Source: SIG299 sp051880375 (GTDB taxonomy: Bacteria; Bacillota; Clostridia; Lachnospirales; Lachnospiraceae). Taken from it: DNA of 37,644 nt. Position numbers and translations under genes: made by a program. Location: the NCBI GenBank assembly GCA_051880375.1, contig JBJENV010000089.1, positions 1 through 37,644 of the forward strand. Direction: 5' to 3'. Of the stretch, positions 1-6,946 are shown in pieces (the first letter of the stretch is position 1; the number at the start of each line of letters is the position of its first letter). The notes under the pieces are model-generated. The model was not told where the DNA came from, made no database searches, and saw nothing but the letters and a program-made list of their open reading frames with translations.

Positions 1-72
1 TGAAAGATTTTTCGGAATTGGCAGGTGCTAAAACAAATTTACCTTTCAAAGCTGAACTCAAGGCAAATTTCC

Positions 73-101
73 TTGACAAAACTCTTCGTATTGCATAGAA
101 T
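73..101 (+). promoter_or_regulatory. SigA-type promoter of the cysE T-box operon
   Basis: A -35 TTGACA at 73-78 and a -10 TAGAAT at 96-101 are separated by 17 bp, so transcription should start near 108. This places the whole T-box leader inside the transcript. Upstream of it, bases 1-72 hold no gene that I can assign; an open frame entering from the left edge and ending near 98 is too short to identify. Confidence 0.75.
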
Positions 102-144
102 AAAATACAAAGCAAAAAGCATGGAACGGAAAGAGTAACCGTTA

Positions 145-410
145 ACTTTGCAGCAGAGAGAAGATGCCGTCGGCTGAAAGCATCTTTTGCAAAAGGTTCG
201 GTGAAGTGCATCCGGGAGCTGACAGGGCGAAGGTATTTGGTAAGTGCGGTAGTCCTGTCCGGTAACAGCCGTTATCTGTATACGAAAAGTGGGAGAAGTA
301 TGTGGCGTCTGGCGAACACGCAGGCAGGTTTTGAACGTATACTTTTCCAATTAGAGTGGAACCGCGGATATCAGCCGTCTCTATTGAAAGGATAGAGGCG
401 GCGTTTTTTT
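145..410 (+). promoter_or_regulatory. T-box riboswitch leader, cysteine-specific
   Basis: The conserved T-box core TGGAACCGCGG is at 357-367. It is followed by an intrinsic terminator with a GCCGTCTCTAT / ATAGAGGCGGC stem (about 374-402) and a T-run at 404-410. In stem I, bases 151-154 (CAGC) can pair with GCTG near 218-221, followed by an AGAGAG kink-turn-like motif and a hairpin. The candidate specifier on the 3' side is GAAG-TGC-A with TGC (Cys) at 207-209. The TGGA bulge would pair with a UCCA acceptor end, which fits tRNA-Cys (discriminator U). Uncharged tRNA-Cys should favour read-through into cysE and cysS. The specifier is inferred by eye; an alternative TGC lies near 256. Confidence 0.9.
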
Positions 411-476
411 CGCCCTGTACGGACGGGTGTCCGGAAGAGGTTTTATTCATTATCACATTCACCGGGAGGAATCGGT

Positions 477-1127
477 ATGGGCTTCATACGGTATGTCAAA
501 GAGGAAGTGCAGGTCATCATGGAACGGGATGCCGCAGTAAAAACGCCGATGGAAGTATTTTTATATCCGAGCTTTAAAGCAATTCTAAGGCACCGGATAG
601 CACACTGGATGTACGAAAGAAAATGGTACTTCCTTGCCAGATGGTATTCACAGAGAACGGTACGAAAGACCGGAATCGAAATTCATCCGGGGGCTCAAAT
701 CGGAAGAGGGCTGTTTATCGACCACGGAAACGGCGTCATTATCGGAGAAACGACAATCATTGGTGACAACGTAACGCTGTATCAGGGAGTGACTCTCGGC
801 GGTACCGGTAAAGAGAAGGGAAAGCGTCACCCGACGATTGGCAACAATGTCATGATCAGTGCAGGAGCAAAGGTATTAGGTTCCTTTACGGTCGGCGAAA
901 ATTCCAAAATCGGTGCCGGCTCGGTTGTACTGTCGGAGGTGCCTCCGAATTCCACGGTGGTCGGCGTACCGGGCAGAGTTGTCAAACGGGATAACGTCAG
1001 AATTCCGCGGGAGGACATGGATCAGGTGCATCTGCCGGACCCGGTCATGAATGAAATCAATACTCTGAAAAAAACAGTGGAACTTTTATGCAGGCAATTG
1101 GAAAAAGAGTCGGATAAGACGGAATAG
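477..1127 (+). CDS. cysE: Serine O-acetyltransferase
   Basis: Makes O-acetyl-L-serine from serine and acetyl-CoA, the first committed step of cysteine synthesis. The 216-residue protein has the short SAT layout: an N-terminal helical part (about 1-65) and a left-handed beta-helix of hexapeptide repeats (about 66-170) with the signature run GLFIDHGNGVIIGET and TLYQGVTLGGTG, which carry the active-site His and glycine turns, plus VVGVPGRVVKR near the end of the helix. The C-terminal tail is predicted helical and charged. The ATG at 477 has a GGGAGGA site 8-14 bases upstream. It lies directly behind a Cys T-box and 41 nt ahead of cysS, the classic Firmicutes cysE-cysS pairing, so expression should rise when charged tRNA-Cys is low. 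Confidence 0.95.
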   Translation: MGFIRYVKEEVQVIMERDAAVKTPMEVFLYPSFKAILRHRIAHWMYERKWYFLARWYSQRTVRKTGIEIHPGAQIGRGLFIDHGNGVIIGETTIIGDNVTLYQGVTLGGTGKEKGKRHPTIGNNVMISAGAKVLGSFTVGENSKIGAGSVVLSEVPPNSTVVGVPGRVVKRDNVRIPREDMDQVHLPDPVMNEINTLKKTVELLCRQLEKESDKTE

Positions 1128-1168
1128 CTGCCGGAAGGCGGTGCTTTGGAAAAGAATGGAGGACAAAA

Positions 1169-2593
1169 ATGGAAAACAAAGTTACCTTATTTAATACATT
1201 GACCAGAAAGGTAGAGGGGTTTGTTCCGAATGTGGACGGCAAGGTCAACATGTATACGTGCGGCCCGACCGTATATCATTTTGCTCATATCGGAAATCTG
1301 CGCTGCTACATCATGGAGGATGTGCTGGAAAAAACACTGCGCTACGTCGGCTACGACGTAAAGCGTGTCATGAACATTACGGATGTCGGACATCTGTCCA
1401 GTGACGGCGATACCGGCGAAGACAAGATGCTAAAGGGAGCAAAGAGAGAGCATAAGACAGTCATGGAAATTGCAAAGTTTTACACCGATGCCTTTTTCTC
1501 CGACTGCGAAAAGTTAAACATCAAGCGTCCGGATGTGGTTGAGCCGGCAACAAACTGCATCGACAGCTTTATTCACATGGTGCAGAAGCTGTTGGATACC
1601 GGATATGCGTATGTGGCGGGGGATAACGTATATTTTGACACCTCAAAGCTGAAAGATTACTATGTGTTTTCCAGCCAGTCCGAGCAGGAATTGATGGTAG
1701 GCGTGCGCGAGGACGTCGGGGAGGACACCAATAAGAAGAACAAGAGCGACTTCGTTCTCTGGTTTACCAAGTCGAAGTTCGACAATCAGGAATTAAAGTG
1801 GGATAGCCCGTGGGGCGTCGGTTATCCGGGGTGGCACATTGAATGCTCCTGCATCAGCATCAAGCATCTGGGGGAGTATATGGACATTCACTGCGGCGGC
1901 ATTGATAATATTTTCCCGCATCATACGAATGAAATTGCACAGAGTGAGGCTTTTCTCGGACATAAGTGGTGCAACTACTGGTTCCATGTGCATCATTTAA
2001 ATGAAAAGGGCGGCAAGAAGATGAGCAAGTCGAACGGCGAGTTCTTAACGCTCAGTCTGTTAGAGCAGAAGGGCTACCAGCCGCTCGTATATCGTTTCTT
2101 CTGCTTACAGTCGCATTATCGGAAACCACTGGAATTTTCCTACGAGGTGCTTGACAATGTCAGCGTGGCATATGAAAAATTAAAGAAGAGAGTACAGAGC
2201 TTAACTGATAACGGCACGGTGGAGGAAGAGAAGTTCAGCGAATACCGCGCAAGGTTTGAAAAGGCGCTCTGTGATGATTTGAACACGTCGATGGCGATTA
2301 CGGTCATCTATGATGTACTGCGTGACGAAATGAACGATGCCACAAAGAAGGCACTGCTTCAGAGCTTTGAGGAGGTTCTTTCCTTAGGCCTGTTTACAGC
2401 AGCAGATGCTGCGACAGAGGAAAATAAAGTGGATGCGGAACTGGAGGCTTATGTGCTTGCAAAGATAGAGGAACGCAAGGCGGCAAAGAAGGAAAAGGAT
2501 TTTGCAAAGGCAGATGCGATTCGTGACGAGCTGGCAGCAAAGGGAATCCAGATTAAGGATACGAGAGAAGGAACAGTATGGAGCATGCTTTAA
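1169..2593 (+). CDS. cysS: Cysteinyl-tRNA synthetase
   Basis: Charges tRNA-Cys with cysteine in the cytoplasm. The 474-residue protein is a class I synthetase of normal length. Visible motifs are YTCGPTVYHFAHIGNLR (a zinc-ligand Cys and the HIGH-type motif HIGN, residues about 29-45), WHIECSCIS and HCGGIDNIFPHHTNEIAQ (zinc and cysteine-pocket region, about 225-255), and KMSKSNG (about 288-294). The C-terminal helical domain ends with a region rich in AKADAIRDEL, usual for CysRS. The ATG has a GGAGG site just upstream. Its last 16 bases overlap the start of mrnC, so translation of the two is probably coupled. It shares the upstream Cys T-box with cysE. Confidence 0.97.
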   Translation: MENKVTLFNTLTRKVEGFVPNVDGKVNMYTCGPTVYHFAHIGNLRCYIMEDVLEKTLRYVGYDVKRVMNITDVGHLSSDGDTGEDKMLKGAKREHKTVMEIAKFYTDAFFSDCEKLNIKRPDVVEPATNCIDSFIHMVQKLLDTGYAYVAGDNVYFDTSKLKDYYVFSSQSEQELMVGVREDVGEDTNKKNKSDFVLWFTKSKFDNQELKWDSPWGVGYPGWHIECSCISIKHLGEYMDIHCGGIDNIFPHHTNEIAQSEAFLGHKWCNYWFHVHHLNEKGGKKMSKSNGEFLTLSLLEQKGYQPLVYRFFCLQSHYRKPLEFSYEVLDNVSVAYEKLKKRVQSLTDNGTVEEEKFSEYRARFEKALCDDLNTSMAITVIYDVLRDEMNDATKKALLQSFEEVLSLGLFTAADAATEENKVDAELEAYVLAKIEERKAAKKEKDFAKADAIRDELAAKGIQIKDTREGTVWSML

Positions 2594-3024
2594 AGGATAT
2601 TTTCGAACTCGCAGAGGTTCAGGCGGAGAACTATTCTCCGCTTGCCCTCGCCTATATCGGAGACTGCGCCTATGAACTGACGATTCGGACACTTCTGCTC
2701 CATAAGGGGAATGCACCGGTGGACAAGTTAAACAAGCGGGCAAGCGGTCTTGCCAAGGCGGGAACGCAGGCAGAGATGATTACTTTGATTTTTGACAGCT
2801 TAAGCGAAGAAGAACAGGCTGTTTATAAGCGGGGCAGGAATGCAAAGTCGTATACTATGGCGAAAAATGCAAGCGTCAGTGAGTACCGCCGGGCTACCGG
2901 GTTTGAAGCGCTGATTGGCTGGCTGTACTTAAAAGGTGACTATGAGCGGATGGCGGAAATCATCCGTATGGGCTTTGAGGCGATTGATGCAGATATTATG
3001 AAAAAGAAAGCGGAGGATGTATGA
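2578..3024 (+). CDS. mrnC: Mini-ribonuclease III
   Basis: A 148-residue dimeric endonuclease with an RNase III catalytic fold but no double-stranded-RNA-binding domain. In Bacillus the family matures 23S rRNA precursor. The RNase III-like signature is LALAYIGDCAYELTIR (about 22-37), with the conserved Asp and Glu of the metal site, and a second acidic part lies in FEALIGWLYL (about 108-117). The start at 2578 is supported by AGAAGGAA upstream inside cysS. It overlaps cysS by 16 bases and rlmB by 4 bases (ATGA). This cysS-mrnC-rlmB order is the conserved Firmicutes arrangement and puts an rRNA-processing enzyme beside an rRNA methylase. Confidence 0.95.
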   Translation: MEHALKDIFELAEVQAENYSPLALAYIGDCAYELTIRTLLLHKGNAPVDKLNKRASGLAKAGTQAEMITLIFDSLSEEEQAVYKRGRNAKSYTMAKNASVSEYRRATGFEALIGWLYLKGDYERMAEIIRMGFEAIDADIMKKKAEDV

Positions 3025-3761
3025 GATACGAAGAACTTACCATAGAGGGACGGAATGCGGTGATTGAGGCATTTCGGGCAGGCAAGCCGATTGACAAGCT
3101 GTTTCTTCAGGACGGGTGTCAGGACGGACCGATTAAAACAATTTTAAGAGAAGCAAAGAAGGGTGATACCATCGTAAGCTTTGTGTCAAAGGAACGACTG
3201 GACCAGATGTCCGAGACAGGAAAGCATCAGGGTGTCATTGCCTATGCTGCGGCATATGAATATGCGGAAGTGGAGGATATGCTGGCGCTGGCAAAAGAGC
3301 GGGGCGAGGCTCCGTTTCTCGTGTTGCTGGACGGCATTGAGGACCCGCATAACCTTGGGGCGATTATTCGTACCGCAAATCAGGCAGGTGCGCACGGAGT
3401 GATTATCCCGAAGCGACGCGCGGTCGGTCTTACCGCGACCGTGGCAAGAACCTCGGCTGGAGCGTTAAACTATACGCCGGTCGCAAAGGTGACAAATCTC
3501 GTGCAGACCATGGAAGAACTGAAAAAGCAAGGTCTCTGGTTTGTCTGTGCGGATATGGACGGTGAAGTGATGTATCGACAGAATCTGACCGGCCCGATTG
3601 GTCTTGTTATCGGCAATGAGGGAGAAGGAGTCAGCCGACTTGTCAAGGAAACCTGTGATTTTACGGCAAGCATTCCGATGAAGGGACAGATTGATTCCCT
3701 GAATGCATCGGTAGCGATGGGAATCCTGGCATATGAAATCGTTCGGCAGAGGATGCAGTAA
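3021..3761 (+). CDS. rlmB: 23S rRNA (guanosine-2'-O)-methyltransferase, RlmB type
   Basis: A SPOUT-class methyltransferase that places a 2'-O-methyl group on a guanosine of 23S rRNA (G2251 in E. coli numbering for the RlmB family). Its 246 residues comprise a short substrate-binding N-terminal domain (about 1-80, ending near HQGVIAYAAAYEY) and a C-terminal trefoil-knot domain. That domain shows motif 1 DGIEDPHNLGAIIRTANQAG (about 105-124), motif 2 LVIGNEGEGVS (about 195-205) and motif 3 IPMKGQIDSLNASVAMGILAYE (about 218-239). It starts with the ATG of an ATGA overlap with mrnC. The RNA target is inferred from the family; some family members act on tRNA. Confidence 0.93.
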   Translation: MRYEELTIEGRNAVIEAFRAGKPIDKLFLQDGCQDGPIKTILREAKKGDTIVSFVSKERLDQMSETGKHQGVIAYAAAYEYAEVEDMLALAKERGEAPFLVLLDGIEDPHNLGAIIRTANQAGAHGVIIPKRRAVGLTATVARTSAGALNYTPVAKVTNLVQTMEELKKQGLWFVCADMDGEVMYRQNLTGPIGLVIGNEGEGVSRLVKETCDFTASIPMKGQIDSLNASVAMGILAYEIVRQRMQ

Positions 3762-3778
3762 ACATGGGAGGTGCGTGC

Positions 3779-4402
3779 ATGGAAAATTACGGGAAGCTTA
3801 CGGATGAAGAACTGGTGGAACGTATTGCAACCGGTGATACACAGGCGATGGAGTTTTTACTGAATCAGTATAAAAACCTTGTGCGTCAGAAGGCGCGCAC
3901 CTTATTTTTAGTCGGAGCGGACAAAGAAGACCTGATTCAGGAAGGCATGATAGGGCTTTATAAGGCAGTATGCGATTTTGACCGGGAAAAGGAAACCTCG
4001 TTCCGGCATTTTGCTGAAATCTGTATTACAAGACAGATGTATACGGCTATCAAAAGCTCGAACACAAAGAAAAACCAGCCCCTCAATAACTATGTGTCCT
4101 TCGATACGATGGCAGCAGATGAAACGAAGGAAGACGGGCAGGAAGGGCTGCACGGATTAATTTTTGAAAAAATGTGTAATCCGGAAGAATTAGTTATTGA
4201 CAAAGAGAGTGCTGATGTGTTAGAATATACTCTCGTAGGGCATTTGAGTAAGTTGGAACGAAACGTCCTTCAGTATTATCTGCAGGATTACAATTACAGC
4301 CAGATTGCTGCACTTCTCGGTAAGGAAACAAAAGCCGTGGACAATGCCATACAACGTATCAAAAAAAAGCTTACACAGGTCATTGCAGAATTGTCCGTGT
4401 AG
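3779..4402 (+). CDS. sigH: RNA polymerase sigma-H factor (Spo0H family)
   Basis: A 207-residue sigma-70-class factor with region 2 (LLNQYKNLVRQKARTLFLVGADKEDLIQEGMIGLYKAVCDFD, then FAEICITRQMYTAIKSS) and region 4 (LSKLERNVLQYYLQDYNYSQIAALLGKETKAVDNAIQRIKKKL). The core resembles SigH, which drives early sporulation and competence genes in Bacillus, and its place behind cysS-mrnC-rlmB is the conserved sigH locus. I chose the ATG at 3779 because GGGAGGTG lies at 3766-3773; an in-frame ATG at 3764 lies on top of that site and has none of its own. The usual NYN-domain gene (yacP/rae1) between rlmB and sigH is absent. Presence of SigH is compatible with, but does not prove, sporulation. Confidence 0.9.
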   Translation: MENYGKLTDEELVERIATGDTQAMEFLLNQYKNLVRQKARTLFLVGADKEDLIQEGMIGLYKAVCDFDREKETSFRHFAEICITRQMYTAIKSSNTKKNQPLNNYVSFDTMAADETKEDGQEGLHGLIFEKMCNPEELVIDKESADVLEYTLVGHLSKLERNVLQYYLQDYNYSQIAALLGKETKAVDNAIQRIKKKLTQVIAELSV

Positions 4403-4410
4403 GTGGACAT

Positions 4411-4482
4411 GCTGATGTGGCTCAGAGGTAGAGCACGTCCTTGGTAAGGACGGGGCCGCGGGTTCAATTCCCGCCATCAGCT
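4411..4482 (+). tRNA. tRNA-Thr (anticodon GGT)
   Basis: A full cloverleaf can be drawn. The acceptor arm GCTGATG/CATCAGC is 7 bp, the D arm is GCTC..GAGC, the anticodon stem CGTCC/GGACG has loop TTGGTAA (anticodon GGT), and the T arm GCGGG/CCCGC has loop TTCAATT. The discriminator is T at 4482 and CCA is not encoded. The gene begins 8 nt after the sigH stop codon, so it is probably transcribed with sigH and cut out of the transcript. Confidence 0.95.
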
Positions 4483-4563
4483 TTTCAAAATGCAGTAAAA
4501 CAGGGAAGTATTCTTGCACGTATGCTACCAAAGATAAATCGACCACAAATCGGTTTATTTTTT

Positions 4564-4592
4564 TTGCAAAAATGTGGTAACCATGATATAAT
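4564..4592 (+). promoter_or_regulatory. Promoter of the DUF4160/DUF2442 pair
   Basis: TTGCAA at 4564-4569, a 17-bp spacer and TATAAT at 4587-4592, with an extended -10 TGA at 4584-4586. The T-rich run at 4558-4565 just before it may end the sigH-tRNA transcript, but the hairpin in front of it is weak. Confidence 0.75.
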
Positions 4593-4680
4593 TTATTCAA
4601 TCAATAAGAAACGTAGTAATTAGAACATACAGAAAACTTTTCCGATGTGCCGTTTATGAATTAAAAGGGAGGTATACAAA

Positions 4681-4932
4681 ATGCCAGAGATAAGCAGATT
4701 TTACGGAATAGTTATTAAAATGTTTTTCAAGCCAAAGGAACATGAACCAAGCCATATACACGCATTATATGGTGAACATATCGGAATTTTTGATTTGCGG
4801 ACAATGGAAATGACTGAGGGAGATTTACCGAAGAAAGCGCAGGAACTTGTAATAGAGTGGATGAATCAGAACCAGAAAGAACTGCTTGAAATGTGGGAAA
4901 GCCAGAATTTGAAGAAGTTACCACCATTGTAA
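4681..4932 (+). CDS. DUF4160 domain protein
   Basis: A short protein of 83 residues. The core ISRFYGIVIKMFFKPKEHEPSHIHALYGEHIGIFDLRT matches the DUF4160 family, with the conserved EHEPSHIHA stretch; the rest is a charged helical C-terminus. GGGAGG lies 8-13 bases before the ATG. The family has no established biochemical role. It is commonly found next to a DUF2442 gene, as here (31 nt gap), and such two-gene cassettes have a toxin-antitoxin-like size and layout, but that function is inference only. Base use is more AT-rich than that of the neighbouring sigH operon, which fits an accessory insertion behind a tRNA gene. Confidence 0.85.
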   Translation: MPEISRFYGIVIKMFFKPKEHEPSHIHALYGEHIGIFDLRTMEMTEGDLPKKAQELVIEWMNQNQKELLEMWESQNLKKLPPL

Positions 4933-4963
4933 GCGGTTCCTTCTGTTGGTTGGAGGTGTTGGA

Positions 4964-5233
4964 ATGATACCAAGAATAAAGAGCGTAAAGCCATTAAGTG
5001 GCTACCTTTTGCATGTTGTTTTTGAAGATGGGAAAGACTGCATTTATGATGTTAATGATGATATAAATACAATAAAAGGATATGAAGATTTAAGAAACAT
5101 ACACGGGTTATTTGAACAGGTACAACTTGATGAAAGCCGTACTTGTGTTTTCTGGAATGATTTTATAGACCTTCCGAGCGATATAATTTATGAAAATACT
5201 TCGATATCGCATGAAACTATAAGCCGAGATTAA
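4964..5233 (+). CDS. DUF2442 domain protein
   Basis: An 89-residue protein, partner of the preceding DUF4160 gene. The N-terminal stretch IPRIKSVKPLSGYLLHVVFEDGKDCIYDVN and the later FEQVQLDESRTCVFWNDFIDLPSDIIYENT match the DUF2442 (NE0471-like) fold, with the conserved WND-x-IDLPSD pattern. I start it at 4964, where GGAGGTG sits at 4952-4958; an upstream in-frame start at 4946 lacks a good site. A terminator follows 9 nt after the stop, so the pair forms a closed unit. The function is unknown; the small size and pairing would suit an antitoxin or accessory partner, but nothing in the sequence proves this. Confidence 0.85.
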   Translation: MIPRIKSVKPLSGYLLHVVFEDGKDCIYDVNDDINTIKGYEDLRNIHGLFEQVQLDESRTCVFWNDFIDLPSDIIYENTSISHETISRD

Positions 5234-5242
5234 TGACAAGAG

Positions 5243-5263
5243 CCGCCAGCAATGGCGGTTTTC
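5243..5263 (+). terminator. Intrinsic terminator of the DUF4160/DUF2442 pair
   Basis: Perfect 6-bp stem CCGCCA / TGGCGG with loop GCAA (5243-5258) followed by TTTTC. Confidence 0.85.
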
Positions 5264-5321
5264 TTATTAGAAAAGCAAGTAGGATAATTTGTTTTCTGAA
5301 AAAATTGCGACGCAAATCGTA

Positions 5322-5350
5322 TTGATGTAAAACTTGATTTGATGTATAAT
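5322..5350 (+). promoter_or_regulatory. Promoter of the chemoreceptor pair
   Basis: TTGATG at 5322-5327, a 17-bp spacer and TATAAT at 5345-5350. The start point would be near 5357, about 75 nt before the chosen start codon of the first chemoreceptor gene. Confidence 0.7.
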
Positions 5351-5432
5351 GATAGCATTAAAAATGACAGAAGAAAACCACAGATGAATGAAAATTTCAG
5401 GGTGGCTGTCCGATGTGGAAATGAGGCTGTTT

Positions 5433-6884
5433 ATGATAACAAGCAATAAGGAAGTAAAAAAGCTGGTAGAATATGTTGACGGGACAATGGCAGGGAGAAA
5501 AACGCAGGCTGCCGGGTTAAAAAGCCGTGAGCTGAAAGAGCTTTCGGAACGGACCGATGTTCTCTTAAACTATAAGCAACATATTTCCGGTGTATCCAAA
5601 GAAATCATGGAGGTGCTCAGCACGGTTTCTAATTTCGATGTGGAACTGTCTCATATTTCGGATGAACTGGGGCAGTTCGCAAACGAACTGGTGGACTTCA
5701 GTCAGTCCAATCTTTCCATTGTAGAGGAAACGACGGCAACGATGCTGCAGGTCAACGAAAACATTGATGCGACGACCGAAACATTGAAGGCGTTAGCAGA
5801 TGAAAGCGACATTCTGACCGAAAAGAACAATAAGAGCCGCAGACTTTTAAACGAGGTAGTCGGGTTAAAGGATAATGTGATTCAAAACTCCGATGAAATG
5901 CGTGAAAAAATGGAGCAGCTGATTACGTTGGTCGGCGGAATTGAAGAAGTTGTAGGTAACGTACAGGGAATTGCCAACCAGATTAACCTGCTGGCACTCA
6001 ACGCTTCCATTGAGGCGGCAAGAGCAGGAGAGCATGGCAGGGGCTTTGCCGTTGTAGCAGAGGAAATCAACCAGCTGGCAGAAACCACAAAGGAACAGCT
6101 GGCGGGAATGCAGAACTTTGTAAAAGAAATCTATAGTGCTTCCGGAGCCGGAAAGGAAAGTGTTTCCCATGTGCTTGCATCGACCGATGAAATGAGTCAT
6201 AAAATTGATGATGTTTCTGAAACGGTCGGGGAGAACATCGAGATGCTGCAGCAGGTAGTGCACTCGGTTTCCGATATTCATGAGCATATGCAGGGCATCA
6301 AGCAGGCAACACTGGAGGTAAACAGTGCAATGGATCAGTGCAGTCAGGATGCGGAAAAGTTAAACCGTATGTCGGAGGAGGTCAATGAAGCTTCGGCAGA
6401 AAGCGTAACCTGCGCGAAAAAGATTGTGGAGATTGATGACACGCTTTCCACGATAGCAAATCACCTGTATGCCGATATCCATAAAGGACTTTCCATTGTA
6501 TCAAACGAAGACCTGTTGGAAACGTTGGAAAAGGCAAAGAAGGGACATCAGGCATGGATGAAGCGGATGACAGACATGGTACACAGTATGTCGGTGGAGC
6601 CGATTCAGATGAATCCGAAAAAGTGTGCATTCGGACACTTCTACGAGGCAATTCATATCAAACACAAGGCACTGGCAGAGGAATGGAACAGACTTGGCGT
6701 TATGCACGGAAAGCTGCACGGAACTGCACCGAAGCTGTTAAATGATATTCTGAACGGAGACTCTGCAAAGGCAGAGGCCGGACTGAAGGAGTGTGAGAAA
6801 ATCGCGGGACAGGTCATCGGGGAACTGGATGAGCTGCAAAGAAAAATCAGAGAACTGACGGAACGCGGAGAAAACGTTTTTTAA
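5433..6884 (+). CDS. Soluble methyl-accepting chemotaxis protein with C-terminal CZB domain
   Basis: A cytoplasmic chemoreceptor of about 483 residues; no membrane segment is visible. The middle is the coiled-coil signalling domain with the hairpin tip NLLALNASIEAARAGEHGRG (about 184-203), which contacts CheA and CheW. The C-terminus is a chemoreceptor zinc-binding (CZB) domain: HxxW at HQAW, the Cys motif CAFGHFY, and HxxLH at HGKLH supply the zinc ligands. CZB receptors in other bacteria sense zinc and oxidants such as hypochlorite; the signal here is not known. I chose ATG 5433, preceded by GGAAATGAGG and giving an N-terminus MITSNKEVKKLVEYVDGT; an in-frame ATG at 5388 would add 15 residues but has no convincing ribosome site. 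The next chemoreceptor gene follows after 62 nt. Confidence 0.9.
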   Translation: MITSNKEVKKLVEYVDGTMAGRKTQAAGLKSRELKELSERTDVLLNYKQHISGVSKEIMEVLSTVSNFDVELSHISDELGQFANELVDFSQSNLSIVEETTATMLQVNENIDATTETLKALADESDILTEKNNKSRRLLNEVVGLKDNVIQNSDEMREKMEQLITLVGGIEEVVGNVQGIANQINLLALNASIEAARAGEHGRGFAVVAEEINQLAETTKEQLAGMQNFVKEIYSASGAGKESVSHVLASTDEMSHKIDDVSETVGENIEMLQQVVHSVSDIHEHMQGIKQATLEVNSAMDQCSQDAEKLNRMSEEVNEASAESVTCAKKIVEIDDTLSTIANHLYADIHKGLSIVSNEDLLETLEKAKKGHQAWMKRMTDMVHSMSVEPIQMNPKKCAFGHFYEAIHIKHKALAEEWNRLGVMHGKLHGTAPKLLNDILNGDSAKAEAGLKECEKIAGQVIGELDELQRKIRELTERGENVF

Positions 6885-6946
6885 GCGTGGTCAGAGAGCA
6901 GAAGCCGGTTATATTACCAGAAAGAGAAAAGGAGAGCAGGGCACTT

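Noticed and set aside
39..462. Minus-strand open frames over the Cys T-box leader
   Set aside because: They lie on the antisense of a conserved RNA structure and lack ribosome sites.
4500..4565. Strong terminator or attachment site behind tRNA-Thr
   Set aside because: There is a T-run at 4558-4565 but no convincing stem, and I found no duplicated tRNA 3' end that would mark an integrated element.
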